Source: Ooceraea biroi
Taxonomy: Eukaryota; Arthropoda; Insecta; Hymenoptera; Formicidae
Assembly (NCBI RefSeq): GCF_003672135.1
Contig: NC_039515.1
Coordinates: forward strand, 3,224,001 to 3,288,000
Direction of reading: 5' to 3'
DNA: 64,000 nt
The notes under the pieces were generated by a model. It was not told where the DNA came from. It saw only the letters and a program-made list of their open reading frames with translations, and made no database searches. Positions 13,458 through 27,546 of this stretch are shown one piece after another (positions within the stretch are counted from its first letter, which is position 1; the number at the start of each line of letters is the position of its first letter). Position numbers and translations under genes: made by a program.

Positions 13458-15860
13458 GCACGTTCTTACCGAAGGAGACGCGTGCCTGTCGTGCGCTTCT
13501 TTCCCCTCCTCTTTCTCGCTCTCGGCGCAGCTCAGCTTCACGCAACCGAAAAAGATCAGGTGCACCCGGCAGAAATGCATTCCGGCTTTCCGATACGCGT
13601 AGGTGATAAGAAAGTTACTTTGTTGGGGACCACTGTTGCGTCGAAGTGGGCGACCGATTTGAAACTTGTGTCGAGGACCGATGCATCGATCACGCTGTAA
13701 CTGATTATTATTAGAGTAGAGAACATTGGCTCGGGCTATTTACGCATCGTTTCATTAGGATCGCGTGATGGAAGTTGGCGTATCTTGTGTCTTATTTTAA
13801 TTGACATGTTGATTTCCTTGAGAACGAGTTCGTCGCGAGAGAGATATTGGTCACATCGGATACTGCGTCGACACACACGCACGTAAAATTTCGCGCGAAT
13901 CAGGAAAAGATTATGAAAAATTTGTCGAGCGTTATCTAGAAATTAGAATCTGTTTGTATATTCATTTTAGAAATGTAATCAAACGTACATGATTATTACA
14001 CATCGGAAGTAGAATTCTCGATTTCAGAGTTTTATTGAGCGACACTGTGATTGTATCGTAACTTTATGAGTTTCGGTAATAAATCAGACCCAGCATTGTG
14101 TATTACAGATTCGCTCAATTTTTTTATCAGTATCATTGCTATAATTGTAACAACTATAGTATCACAAACTGCATTGCTTAAATTTACAACTGAAAGCAAT
14201 CGAATTGCAATAGCATGACAAAATTATGAAACAATAGCGCTGACCACGTGAACGCTATCCCGTGAAATGTGCACTTCGACCGAGCTGCGCAGCCCAAAAC
14301 GCAAGGGCAGACAGGGCCGAATTGAACTCGAATAAAGAGCGTTCGCGAGCAAAGAGAAGGAAGAGGATGGCAAATGAACGAGGCGCAGGCGGAGGCCGGA
14401 GGTGGAAGAAGGAAGAGGAAGAGGAAAGAGGAATTGCGGAGTACGCCGTCAGTTCGGTTCTCCTTCCAGCAGGTTGGCAGCGACTAAATGATTTACCAAA
14501 CAATAAATCCTCGCGAAGATACGATCGGACGCGGCACGAACCGAGCCTGGGAACGAGCGAACCGCTTACTTCGCTATCGCGCTCGAAAGCAACGACTCCT
14601 CCGTTTGGCTTGATTTCTTTGCCGCGCGATGATGCGCCTGCGATGCTCCAGGTTGTAATCCGTGCCGCTAGTTTTAGATATGTGTGTGTCATTTTTGCAA
14701 ATCACATACAGGGATGCGGATATGTGCATAAAAGAGAAGAGATTAAATTTGAACAAATTGATTTTGATTCAATTAATTTCAATTAATATATTTCTAACGT
14801 TTGGTGCTGACATGTTTTTGAGATGTGAGATACCTTTATATTGTAAAATATATATTATATATTGTAGAAACATCACGTGTTTTAAAAAAATCTTTGAAAT
14901 TGTTTAAACACATTTTTCACAAATATACCATAGCTATTTTAGTATAGAGCTTAGATTGAGAAGAGGCAGAAATGGAAGAAACGTATCAGTTTTAAACACC
15001 AGTTAAACCACAACTAGTATTATACATACTTCTAATTAATAGAAAACCATAGAAATTTGAGACTTATCTTTGATTTATTACCGATGATTCATTGCAACGA
15101 GCATACGGGCATTTCCGCTATTGGCAGGAAATGAAGATAGAACAACGTAGAGGAAGACGAACAGCAGATATTCGGAATGCGTAAGCCGTGGAGAACATAT
15201 ATCCGCGCCGCCTTTACCGAGGATCCTCGGGCTTGAACATTTTCTGGCTCGCTCGGAAGGCTTTCCAAGACACTAAATCAAGTTCTCGTCGTTTCTCGTA
15301 TCCTCAGAAGTTGCTTGTACGTGCTTTCTAAATGCGCGTGTCGAAGGTGATTAAAGCACGGATCGTCGAGTTACCAATAAAAAAAAACCACGAATGCAAA
15401 GACGCAAGACAACGTCGGTTTGCATTAAACTCTCATCTCAAAATTTATTACCTCCGTCGCTTGCAAATTACGACAAATCGATACGAATTTCGTGTGAAGT
15501 ATCATACGATCACGTGCGAATTATTAATGTCGCAACTGTTAAGATTATATTAAGAGAGATTATATTTTAATATTTACTTTTTTAATATTTCATATTTAAT
15601 TAATTGTAACATTGTAACATATATATTCGTTATTAAAGACACCAAACGAACGGGCGAATCTATGTCGCATCTCAACACATACTTAAACTAATATTATTAA
15701 ATACACATTATTAATTTCGCCTTTGTTTACTATGTTTTGGCAGAACGCATCGAAAGAAACAGAGAGAGGGAGAGACCTCCTCAAAGAAGGTGAAAAAAAG
15801 GAGAACCCTACTTGACGTCGGTTTATTCGCCGATAGGAATGCACTGGCGTACCGTAACGC

Positions 15861-15888
15861 CGCATCGCATCGCATCGCATCGTATCGC
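15861..15888. repeat. (CGCAT)n pentanucleotide repeat running into (GC)n
   Basis: Four CGCAT units, then CGTAT and an alternating GC run, inside a GC-rich block. Confidence 0.9.
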
Positions 15889-16520
15889 GCGCGCGTTGGC
15901 TAAACCCGCGCGGCTACTTTGCACATTGTAGGGCGCAGGTACAATTCTCTCGCCAGGGTTCATTTCTCCCGTCGACCGAAGGCGTCGCTCCCGCTCCTCC
16001 ACCCCACCCCCTTGCCCTTCCGCCCTTCCGCCCTCCCGGCCCTCCCGTAATCCCGTGCGCGCGTTTCTGCTTCTCCGGGGCCTTTCCTCCACCGCCTCTT
16101 TTTGGTCCTTCCTCAGTGTACGCGGCCCGGCGCGCGTATACCCATTGTTCCGCTTCACCACGGGGCCTTCTGCCACTCCACCACCCCCACCTTCCCCATT
16201 CATCCGGACACCGTCGGGCATCTCGCTCCCATTTCGTTTTACATCTTTGTACATAATGCTCTTTGTACCGTCTGCTTGCACCAGCGCCGGTGGCGGCGGC
16301 AGCAACGGCGGGCACCCTCTGCCGACTTCCTCCCCCCCTCCTTACCCCTTATCGTCGTTCTTTCACCTTCTCCCGGGGGAAGGTGGACTGCGCGTTCGTC
16401 GACCCCGTGCGATCATTTGAGCGCACGTGGGTGGCACAGATCCGCGAGGTAATTCGAACGATGGACGAATCGACTGGACTGGATGCTGCCGGACAATGCG
16501 CGTATTCGCATTATGCGTGG

Positions 16521-16543
16521 GGATAAGGGATATGCAAATGACG
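16521..16543 (+). promoter_or_regulatory. Composite GATA + octamer motif, copy 1
   Basis: The site reads GGATAAGGG, two bases (AT), then ATGCAAATGACG. It joins a GATA-factor core (GATAAG), a perfect POU octamer (ATGCAAAT) and a TGACG half-site. It lies just after a GC-rich block ending about 16,520. A near-identical composite lies 1.4 kb away at 17,935. Function is inferred only. Confidence 0.5.
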
Positions 16544-17934
16544 GTAACGGGAATTCTATTTTGTTCTTTCTGGAAATATTTTCTCGCTCTCTTACTCTCC
16601 TTTTTTCATACACAAGAGGGCAAGTGCATGATGGTGAAAGCGAGATGAGGGATAACGTTTAAAATGAGGAAGGAATGTATGTGAAAGGAGAAAAGAATAC
16701 ATGAAAGTGGAGAGAAAATCTGTAAAAAAAGAGAGATGACATGAATCATATTAAATGTATGTAGAATAAATTAGTTTTGCAAACTAGATTTTTGTAATTT
16801 AATATTTGATATACGTGATGCTAAACATCTTATGCTGATAGATTCAGATTTAGTAATCACAATCAACGAGACATGCTCATAAACATAATTCAATATTATA
16901 AAAAAATTTCTAATAGATAATGATTAAATGAGAAAAACTGTCAAGCTTTTGACACCAAGATTTCTCACGAATAACCAGATCTTTTTAATACCAAATGTAG
17001 AATCAATAAATAATAATTCTAACAATCACACCGAGGAGGATCACGATTCTTGCAGTGCAATGTTGCAGAAAAAGATTTCTAAGTTATAACATAAGAGAAT
17101 TTTCCTCTCTTTGACAATCTTTTTTCTTCGAATTAAACGCATCGAATTAATGCAAGCAGCGTTCGAAGCTACAACAACAGAATAATAAATCAATGTGCGC
17201 TCTAAATCGCAATAGAATACACATAGATCGAATAATCGCGCTTAAAATGGATGCGGTGATTAAGGTATAATTACTCGTGTGTGTAGTTCATTCTTTAGCA
17301 TAAAATCACGCGGAGTTAAATTCATTTTAACTACCAAATAATTTCATTTGCGATAACAATTTCGACAGCCGCGAGTGGACGCGTGAATCGACAATTAACA
17401 AACATGCTCCAACAGCTCGTCAAACCACCGTTAACTAAATAATCCACCCGTTAAACGGTGCGCAATTCACCCCGAAATTTAGGGCACACGTTTCGCATTA
17501 CACGTTACGCGAATAATCTGTCCAAACCAATCGCGATAGAAGGCTCTAATTCGCGAAGCTCGCACACGCGGTATTAAAATCGACTCTTTAGCCGCGGCAT
17601 TACGATCGGACCTCGTTAGCTTCATCGCCCGTTCAATTCCGCCAGAGGTAATTCGATCGGAAAGGTATCAGAGCGAGTGTATCCCTCGCGCTGTGCGCGG
17701 AATGTGACTCTTGAATCGCGTGGCACGGGCGTACGTGCGTACGTACTCGAACGAGAACTGTGTGGTGCACACACGCAGGAGAGGAACGCAGATAGGATCA
17801 TCGAACATGGCAAGCGCGAGAACAAGAACGAAGAAATAATTGTCTCGGGCTGCTGCGTTGTTCCGCGGTGTGACCCGCTTGATAAAGCGTGTGTCCAGGC
17901 CCGACCTGAAGGTGTAACGGTCGTATGCCGGATC

Positions 17935-17958
17935 GGATAAGGGCTTATGCAAATGACG
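17935..17958 (+). promoter_or_regulatory. Composite GATA + octamer motif, copy 2
   Basis: The site reads GGATAAGGG, three bases (CTT), then ATGCAAATGACG, in the same orientation as copy 1. It differs from copy 1 only in the spacer. Confidence 0.5.
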
Positions 17959-19082
17959 CTTCTAGGTGCCACGGATCGATCCGCTCGTGTAAGTTTGACT
18001 CGCGTGATTATCGATATCTCGACGATATCGTATGGTACCTTTCAATAAAAAAAAGGAAGAAAAATGTCCAACCGCGTCAATGCGCGGGATTAATGATCTG
18101 ATATCGTTGAATTTGCTTTCGCAACACTGCGCGCAGGATACCCTCTCGGGAAAATTGTGCATTTATTTAACGTATTGCGCATACAAGTGGAACGTGATTG
18201 TTAATTATCTAACGTGTAAATTAAATTGTTTAGAATAATGAAAAAAATCTGTATCGATATAATGTTGACAAAATGAGAAGACAATTTATATTCTCAAATA
18301 TTCAACATTTAAGAAGTTTGTGAAATATAGTCGTTTATAAATGATTGTCATTTATTTGTCCAACTTACCTGAATATTTTAATAGTATTCTAATGAAGGAA
18401 TATACTAAATTATTTTGTGTTATATAAATTTCTTTGTTTAAAACTGAACAAAAGTTTCGCTTAAGAGGATGATACTCTTTTATTCGGCAACAGACTGGCT
18501 TTTATATGTATCTCGTGTTACGAAACATCGAAAGTGGGTTTAAGGTATAACTTAGCCGTGTATCGATCAAGCCCTGGTGCGTGTTTTTGCTGAAATGACA
18601 TAGTATTTCGCTGTGTTTTTCCCATGGAATCATAGGTTTCGTTAGCACCGTAATTAGAGAATTAATTTAGTTCTACGGATTCCCAGCATTCTTTTTGAGG
18701 GACATGTTACGGCGCCAAAGGGACGCAAGCGGCCTTTTCACCTAAACATCGCTCTTCTTTCATCACTGGCGGGTTGTTCGTGTTTTCAAAACGCGTTCCT
18801 CCACACGTATAATTCGCATAATTATGATATATACGGACAGACCGTCCAGTATATTTCATCTTCTACGTTTTACTCAGAGAAGTGATGTTTCTTCAGCTTT
18901 GTTTTTGTTAATTTACCACATCTATTTCATTTTTTCTTCTCCAGGAAAACTGTGAAGCACCGTGAAATGGAATTAGAAAGTGTATAAATAATGGAATAAT
19001 GGGAAAGCGGAACCGAGTAAACCGCGAAAAAACGACCGTTTGTTCATTCTTAACGATTTCTCTATGCATTTATGTTTATCAT

Positions 19083-19140
19083 TTTGATTACACAATACTG
19101 TGTAATCAAATTTCGAAAAAATTCGGTTAAATAACCGAAT
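19083..19140. repeat. Two consecutive perfect inverted repeats
   Basis: The first has 12-bp arms (19083-19094 and 19099-19110) with a 4-base loop. The second has 9-bp arms (19121-19129 and 19132-19140) with a 2-base loop. They are 10 bases apart. They resemble paired protein-binding palindromes or short hairpins. No gene is recognised beside them. Confidence 0.8.
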
Positions 19141-22100
19141 AATCACTGTTGCCTGTACATTATTCTCAACGCTTCGATTTTGGAATACGTCTGAAATTTC
19201 ATTTACAATAAAATCCATGGAATCTTTACGGCGTGCACGCTGTACGAGTTTCGAGTGTAATTCAGTGGCACCGTTGGAAGAGTTTATGTTGCCAGGTCCG
19301 CTTCGCCAGATCGGTTGAATTTGCGAAACATAGGAGGAGAAGGAGAAAGACCGGCAAGAAAGAGAGATAAGCATGAAAATCGAGCGCGCTGGGTCGGTGC
19401 GCGCCGGCCGCAAAGAAGAAATGAACGAAATTGAGGAGCTGCAAGGAATGAGAGAAGATGGGCAAGATCCTCGAAACAGCCGGGAATTCTCATGCTCTCT
19501 ACGCGGGGATCGGTAATTGCTGGGTCGTTGAAATCGCGTGCGAGCGACGATCGAGGCCGGACACAAGGAGACGGTGAGAAGGGGCGTAAGAATGCGCGGT
19601 GCACGTGCCTTTATTTATTTTGCATAATTAGCGTTGCACTCTGCTTTCGAGGTACCGCGAAGACCGGTGCAGGTTTTACAGCCGGACCTGTATATTTCTT
19701 TCCTCTTCCATGGGACCCGCCGCGGCGCGATTCGTTGTTATTCGGCGGTGAAATCCCTTTTCGCTCCGCGCAAATTAATTGGACCACGCGTGAGGCCTAA
19801 TTAACGCGGAATTAACTATTGCACGCGGTCATTTTCACGCTAAGCCGCTGTAAAATCGTTCAGCTAGAAAGAGTCAGGATCATTTTAGCGTCGACTTGCA
19901 ATGCGAGAAGCAACGCGAAGATTTAGTAATGTTTTAAAGAAATGTTATTATTATTAATTGACTTCCTAAAATAAGTTGCATAAATAGTGAAATAATTGTT
20001 TTTATATGCAAGTTTATAATGTAATGTAATTGTAAAATAGAGCTGTGTATGATTTTAAGACTTCTACAAATATATTAATAATAACAAAATTCATTATTTT
20101 TATAGTCACTTGTGAAGTCTAGTTTCTTTCTTTGAATTGAGTTTTTTGCGCAATTCTTGACATTTCTCTCACATTACTTGCATAAATGCTCATAACACAA
20201 TGTTTCTCACGATTACATTCCTACAAGTTCATACGATTGTCTGTACACACATGTTTAAGACGTAATCCAGATTACACAGAAGGAGTCAATTCTCTTCTTT
20301 CATAATTTTTTGCCATTTTCATAATTGCGCACGGCCTTTTTGGGCAGAGTAATGGCATTCCGTTGCAAGGTAGATTCGCCAACCGCATTCGCCAACAAGT
20401 TGTGAAGCTCGAAAGTATAATTAGCCAAGTACACACACAATATCAAGTATGTAAATCAATTTCGCACCATGCGACCAAGTGCGGTCTACTTTTTTGAATA
20501 TTATTGAACAGTTTGCTTATGTGTCTCTTCCATTTTTCCGCAAGATATCAAAAAGATAACTATTCTAAAAGATGCGTGTACCTATTTTTTATCAACATAT
20601 TTCTAGTTATGTTGAATTTTTGTTATGTCATTTTTCATTCACTTTGTGTAAATTGTTTGAAGGATCCAACGATTCGAATAAATTATCACAAGACGATTAC
20701 ACTTGGCGGATTTCAGGCATGGAACGAAAATGAAATAAGGTGCTCGTTTCCGTGAAGGGCGTAAGCAAGATGGCATTTCTTCCTCATTTCTTCCTCAGGG
20801 CTCCCGTTGTGGAGGGATCTGGAGAATCCATGCAACGCCCTCAAACTTGAATTTTATCGCCTTGCTCGGTAAGAGACCTGAAATTTGGTCGGACCAGTCC
20901 GACTAAAAATTAGTATTCATTAGAGTTTCATGTGAGATTTTTAACGAGTCACGTGGGAATAAAGTGAAGGTAAATGCGGGGTCCATCGTATCCACTTGCT
21001 ACTCGGTCGCCTAATAGGCGGTAGGCCCTTTCACTCTTCTTAGCACGCAACTACCGTAAGCATCGCTTCTTTTACAACACTTTTTTGTTTACACATATAA
21101 GATCTAATAAATGCTTTTTTTTATTTTGTACAACATAAATAAAAAAAATTTCATATAAATGAAATAATATAATTTTGTCTTCTTGCATGAGAATTGACCA
21201 GAAAGAGATAATCTGTTGCAATATTAATTTCAATAAAAATTTACAATAAAAATATTTAGCTTTTGTAGCGATAAGTCCAAAGTCATCCAGATAAAGATCG
21301 AGATCAATAATGGTCCAACTGTTCTTCGAGTGCTGTTATTCTCACGAAATTCAATCACAAAAAACCGAAAGGAGGAACACTAAAAATATTATAAATTGCA
21401 AACTAACGTATTATTATTCTCCAACAGCAATTACGCAACTGAGTGTATCAACGGCCAATATGATCGCCATAAACCGCAAGTAAGGCTCGCTTTTTCTTCT
21501 TGCGTCCGTAACTTTCCAGCCTTCGCCGATTTCTCCCTTTCTTCTTTCCAGCATTATGAGCGTTCAGCTACTTTTATTATTCACTGATGCACTTCTCTTT
21601 ACGATTCGCGCCGCGGCTCTTCCGGATGCATAAAAACGGCCGCCTCTTTCGGGAACTTTGGGAAGAAGCGGAGCCATGTGCGCGCGCGCGTCCAGTTTCG
21701 CCGAGGCGGCAACGAATTTCGCCGATGGCCGGCCGTTTGATCTCATTTCAGCGAAATAAAGCAACAGAAGCCAAGAACTCGTCGGTACCCGCCGAGAGAC
21801 CGGTTGGATATAAACAGCATCGCGGAAGCTGCGCGCGCGAGCGAGCGCGTGTCCAGCCGCCTGTATCATTACTCCTTGCTGAAACGTCTCTATCCATCCG
21901 CATCCCCGCGATCGCTTTTTCGTTTTCTGACGTAGAGAAAGGAGCGACAAAACCCGGCGTGCTGCCCACGCGTCGCGCAAGAAATCGCGCAAACGGAGCA
22001 TTCCCAATTCAGAAAATGGACTTTCACTCTGTTCGACTCCCGCGTTGTCAAAACTCCAACGTTGTTTTCGATAAACGTGTGAAATAACGTGGGAATATAA

Positions 22101-25100
22101 TAAAATCTTTTCGAATTGTTTTTAAATAAATATAGTATCATATTTTAAAAAATGGCTGTATACGCCTGATACAATAGTATCTTAAAAAAAAAACAAAAAA
22201 AACAACAGAAAAGGCACCTTAAACTGACGTTACCGCAAAAGTATGAAGCACTTGGTATTGCTGAAAGATTTTTATTAATTTTATTAAAGATATATAATTG
22301 ATTGATACTGCACTCCCTCGCTTGAAAGGAGGAATAATGTCAATCGAAAACTCGGACGACCGTGCGCGGACGACGCACGTGCACGAGTCCCGCTTCGTCT
22401 CCGTCAAGATTCTTTAGGACCGGGACGTCGCCGCTAATAAGCCCTAATCATTGGTTTTTGTGTAGAAATCGAGACGTTCCTCCCGGGCACGCATATATAC
22501 CTGGTGCCTCCCGAAGTGATGTACGACACGCGGCGGCACCTGTCTCCTCGGCAACCTGTCCCGCGTGGGCACCGGCCCCTCGGTACCGTTTCACGGCGAA
22601 CCAATGAATTTTATGGGTAGTCTAATGAAGTCGTTTCAAAACTCGCCACCCAGGACCGCGGCGATCTTATCGCGACTTAATTGGACAAACCGTATTTCAT
22701 CGGAGTCGAATCTGCAGCCCGGACCAGTCTGTTTCGTCCACCTCGTGTACCATCCTCGTGCGACCACTACTCGCTCGATATATCCTCCCGAGTACTTAGG
22801 TATACTAACGACGCAGGAGCACCTAACGACAGCAGCGGAACACATCGACACCACCTCTTTAGGGGGATAAAAAGTGACAGTCTCCGGATCAGTTAACGAG
22901 TGTTCTTCATCTATCGTTAGGCTGTCCAATCTCCAAAATGTCCGAAAGGGATGATCCAGAGCGCGTAAATTTTTTATCGGGACGTCGAGATTCTCCGTGC
23001 ATAAGAAAACCACGATTACTCACGGTTGTTGATACATCAGCAGTTGAGATTTTCGGTCTTTCGACTGAAAATCTTGTCTTGAATGTCCTGAATATTCGGT
23101 TCAGCCTGCTCATCTTGGATAGTGTCTACTCACTTTTACTGCGTATCATCCGCCGCTTCCGCTCGTATCGACGATATTCGATATTCGTTTGATAACGATC
23201 TCTCTGTTCTCTAGCGTGTATTATAATCGTCTCCTCTTTCCTCGTTCGTCCTTCGATTTGATCTGTCTCTGTGTTATCTTCAGCCTCGCTTTTTTGGCTA
23301 CTTGTGCCTTTGATCTTCGTTTCCTCCGTCTGCTCGATCGTCTTCTCTTTCTTCTTATCTTACAATTAGAGGGCAGGCTGTTTAACCTGTTCTGTATGCT
23401 TGAAAATCACCAGCTTTTCATGCTGGATTTTTCTTTGATTCTGATCAAAGGCAATGTGCTTGATGTCAGAAAGTTTCAATTGCACATTATTGTTATTATT
23501 GCACATTATATTATTATGTATCGTATGTGATTTAATAAAGATTTTTAATACATAACATAACGCGGAATTAAGCCAAAGAACTGTGTGGTTTTTGGGCGAA
23601 ACCAAGGCTGTTTGCCCGGACGCTAAACGAAATTCGTGCACCTGTCCATCCCGTCAAGCTCCTTCTCTTCCTTTACCTTGTAATATCAGTAACATTCGTG
23701 GAAGCCAAAATACTGTTAAATATAATGATTTACGCCATAGCTAACGCATGAAATATTATAATTACGTAGCATAAAAAGATCGAATGCAATTGTTTCATTT
23801 GGTAAGTATGAAAAAGGCATAATGTGATAATCTATCGATAGTCTTTTGAATTACTACATTTTATACCAGTTTGATTCAAATTACAGTAAGTTTGCAATTC
23901 GAGTTGCCTCAAAATTTTAATACATGTTATTATGCCATATTATAGATATAATATTAAAAATTTTTTGATAATTCAATATTTAATATATCTCCATAATTTA
24001 ATATATGTCCATATATGCAAGATAATCTTTAAGTGATAATATAATTTATGAGTTTACACTACGTCTCATTACGAAACTCACTTCCTATCAAGGCTTTATC
24101 CAATTTGCTTCCGTTATAACATGATTTCTGTAAAAGGAGAAATCAATCTTCTCGCCCATTAAAACAGCTTGATCCAGAATCCTTGGCAACCAGTCTCATC
24201 TGACGTCGAGATGGTTGCTGAAAGTTCAGGCGTTGCTACTAATTTACCTTTCTCAAATACTTCGCTGGCAACGTGAAGTAATTTTTTAAAGCCTCATTTG
24301 CGCAGGAGACAGAGAAAATAAATTTACTCTAATTTATATGCGTGTACGTGTGTAAAATATTTTTTATTTCAGTTTGCTTATCTTACTATCTTTTATAAAA
24401 AAATTAATTTTATTAATCAACATTATTTATACATTTTATCTATACTATACTTATGTTTGTGCACTATCTATATATTTGTTTTAAATATTTATCATTGTTA
24501 TCACTTTTGTGAACCACTTACTTGCATTAACTCTTTTTTGTCGTGTTCGCGCATTCAAAACTTAATGGAAATAAGATCAATATTTTGGAGCCGGGCAGCT
24601 TATTCCTCATTGTAGAATTGGATTCGCAAATGACGGACTTTCTTTGCATCGTTAGTGTCATTACAGTTTTATTCGCGGTCGGCGCACCGTTATTTCGTTG
24701 AATCTCGTTCAATTTGCAGCTGCGACTTACACAACGCTTACACAGAAGACTGTACACCAATTATTTCATTACAATCAGATTCCGGAGACTGATGATCGTA
24801 ATTTGTCCGGGACCTTCAGAAGTACCGCTCGCCAAATATGTCGATGTAAAGACTCGTATGTAAAGTCCCGAGACTGCGAACGGAGATTTATCTTCAAGTG
24901 CAAATGGAATTAATGAGTATGGCAAGTGAAGTGTCTCGATGCAGTGTCCGTGTTTCGCATGCCAGTACAAACTGCAATCGTTGTTAAATCGTTATATAAA
25001 ACGATCAACAAAAATCATTTAATTTAAATTTAATTTACTACATGCAAATAATATTTAAATAATAAATATGAATTCTTTTAATATACAATATATTTGCTTG

Positions 25101-26413
25101 TGTAATAATTAACTTCAGATTGAATAGATGAATTTTTCAAATCAAATTTCAAATAACTAATTTATTATTCAAATCATTAATTCCAAATAATCATCAGGCA
25201 ACAATTTGAGAGAGAGCAAATACACTGAAGGTATCGAATAAAATCATTGCATTACATTTCGAAAAAAGCTTAGTTATTTGACATCAACACAATTTTATTC
25301 GAAATTACATATTACACAGTCAAATACATAACATGTAATGTTATAGATAGCCCACTAAATAATCACTAATAAATAACATATTATAAAATATAATATATAT
25401 TACTAAATATATAAATTTGTCAAGATATCATGAGATCTATTCATCTCATATTATTTGCAGGAGTATCAGCAGGAAAATGAATTACTTCTTTCACTAATAG
25501 TTACAGTAGCCGAACGCAAAAATCCTGTTGAAAATATTGTAATTACCGTCATGTAGTTACGCATTGATCGTTAAAAGTATGCGACACTACATCGCAATTA
25601 TACGCTTGCATGAGCATTACCGCACTCTGTTTGTACGTTGCTCCAATAACCACCAATGCGAAATGCAAACCGTGTGTAATTAACTGTGCTTTTGAATTGA
25701 TGCATATACGTAACGTAACGTGCTACACGCGAGAGGTAAACATCACCGACGCAATCCGTGAAATTTGCAACGTTTCCCCGCCGTTTACTGATTACCAGTA
25801 ATTTCTCAATTCTAGTGTCACTGAATTTCAGTGTCACTCATGTTTTCCTTCAAAAAGTTTTTGCTTTTTAAAGGAATAATTCTTTTTTAAAAATTATTTA
25901 GTGTTCTCGCAGCACGTACGTATTAAATTCTTGCATTCGTTCTGATCGTACGATTAATCACAAAAATGCTTGTGCAACCGGTTTCCAGGAAGGAGGAATC
26001 CTGTGATCCTCGAAATTTTAATAACTCGCAAAAAACCTTTGATGAGGAAATGATGGACGACAGACGACGAGAGCCGCGAAGATCTGCGGCGATGCTTTAA
26101 GCGTGTGGCCGCTTTTAAATTACCATGTCAACTAGAAAGCCGACGGGCAATCCGGAAAGCAATCTAGGCAGCCTCAATGGCGCACGAATCGCGAGAAAAT
26201 GACTTGACGAAATTAGTCCACTGACTCTGCTGCGGCTGATGAAAGTTACCGCTAGACTTACAGATAAAATGACAAAAATACGACACGCGTCGCACCACTT
26301 GAAAAGTTTTCGTATACGTATCGTTGCATGACCGACCGAATCATGCAATATTCATGAACTACCTTTCAACTGATTGAAAAAAAAGAAAAAAATATCGCCA
26401 ATCCGGGAGAGGT

Positions 26414-26415
<2 letters not shown>

Positions 26416-26464
<49 letters not shown>
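26416..26464. repeat. (GT)n microsatellite
   Basis: An uninterrupted GT run of about 24 units. It creates spurious His-Thr open frames on the other strand. Confidence 0.98.
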
Positions 26465-26465
<1 letters not shown>

Positions 26466-27529
26466 CATATATTCGACGAATTCGAGAGATCGAATCGCGT
26501 CGACGATGTTTACAAGGCGATATAGGCAAAAAGTGATCAAAATTGGGGCGTGATTGAGCGTACAGTTTGCTCATAGTTCGAAGCTATTGGCACAGTTCTG
26601 TCGATGTGTTTTTCCAATCTATCATGTTTATCGTGGCGCTATACCATTTATAATTTTACATGCAATTTGCACTGTTCGGGAATATTTATTAATTGCTGCA
26701 AAAGCAAAAACTAAAAAAAGTTAGTTTAATATTTGATCAAATACTCGATTATACTTTGCATTCGATTTTCTCAAATCATTACTTCTTCAAATCACAGCAC
26801 TGTAATTCATAACTGTAATAAGCTCGCTGCTGCGCAAAGAAAAGTCGCAACAATCTTTCCCGGCGAAACTCCACTGCCGGAATTGAAATTTCTTCGCACG
26901 TGACTTGAATTCAATTCGTACGAAATTGCTCACGGTGATCGGTGTACAATATTCGTGAAAAATCTACTCGTAGAACTGGCGCCGATTCAAGAATCGCGTA
27001 CGGTCAAAGAATACCGTTAACGTCTCTCCGGTAATTAAACCGAAACAATATTTCTCGGTCCTCGGTCGGTCCTCGACCGATTATTCATTTTCGCGAATTC
27101 TGATTACACCCTTCAGGAAGGGCGCGCTGATTAATGAAACGCAGCGAGGTGGGTGGAGGAGGAGGAAGAGGAGGGCGGCCGGCGAGAGGGAAGAAGGACC
27201 GAGGAAGAAGAGGCCGAACGCAATTTCAGCCGTCAAGTTCTTCTCCCCGCCGGAAGATAACGGAGCACCCTCGAGGGATTTGTTCTCCTCGGGAGCCGAT
27301 CATCCGTGAGACAGACGGCGGCTTTTTGTCGTCACCTCGTTACGATTAACGAATGGTTTCTCCTCCGCTTCCGAGCGTCTGCTCGTAACGCCCCTCGCGT
27401 TTCCCTACATTCGTCGTGCGCGCCGATGATTTATGGATTCAATTAATTAAATCGCTATTATAGATTCAATTTAAATCATGCCATCTGTGCGCCTAATCTT
27501 AAAATAACAACCTGACACACGCATGCACA

Positions 27530-27546
27530 CGCGCGCGCGCGCGCGT
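27530..27546. repeat. Alternating (GC)n tract
   Basis: A cacacgcgcgcgcgcgcgtg-type alternating purine/pyrimidine run. It is a short stretch with Z-DNA-forming potential next to an AT-rich region. Confidence 0.85.

Larger units (their letters stand above)
8891..16520. other. Intergenic: no gene supported
   Basis: Holds the homopurine and polypyrimidine stretch near 13.2-13.5 kb and GC-rich blocks at about 13,020-13,700, 14,240-14,660 and 15,830-16,500. These encode only overlapping Arg/Ser/Pro-rich frames on both strands. The rest is AT-rich with no recognisable element. Confidence 0.6.

Noticed and set aside
13025..13606. Several Arg/Ser/Lys/Glu-rich frames on both strands
   Set aside because: All overlap homopurine or homopyrimidine DNA, are open in several frames at once, and show no domain or splice pattern.
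14255..14786. Opposing 145- and 174-codon frames
   Set aside because: Both strands are open because the block is GC-rich. Neither has a recognisable domain.
15823..16526. Gly/Arg- or Pro-rich frames in the 16-kb GC block
   Set aside because: Overlapping frames on both strands with low-complexity content only.
26352..26574. His-Thr repeat open frames on the - strand
   Set aside because: They are translations of the GT microsatellite at 26416-26464.
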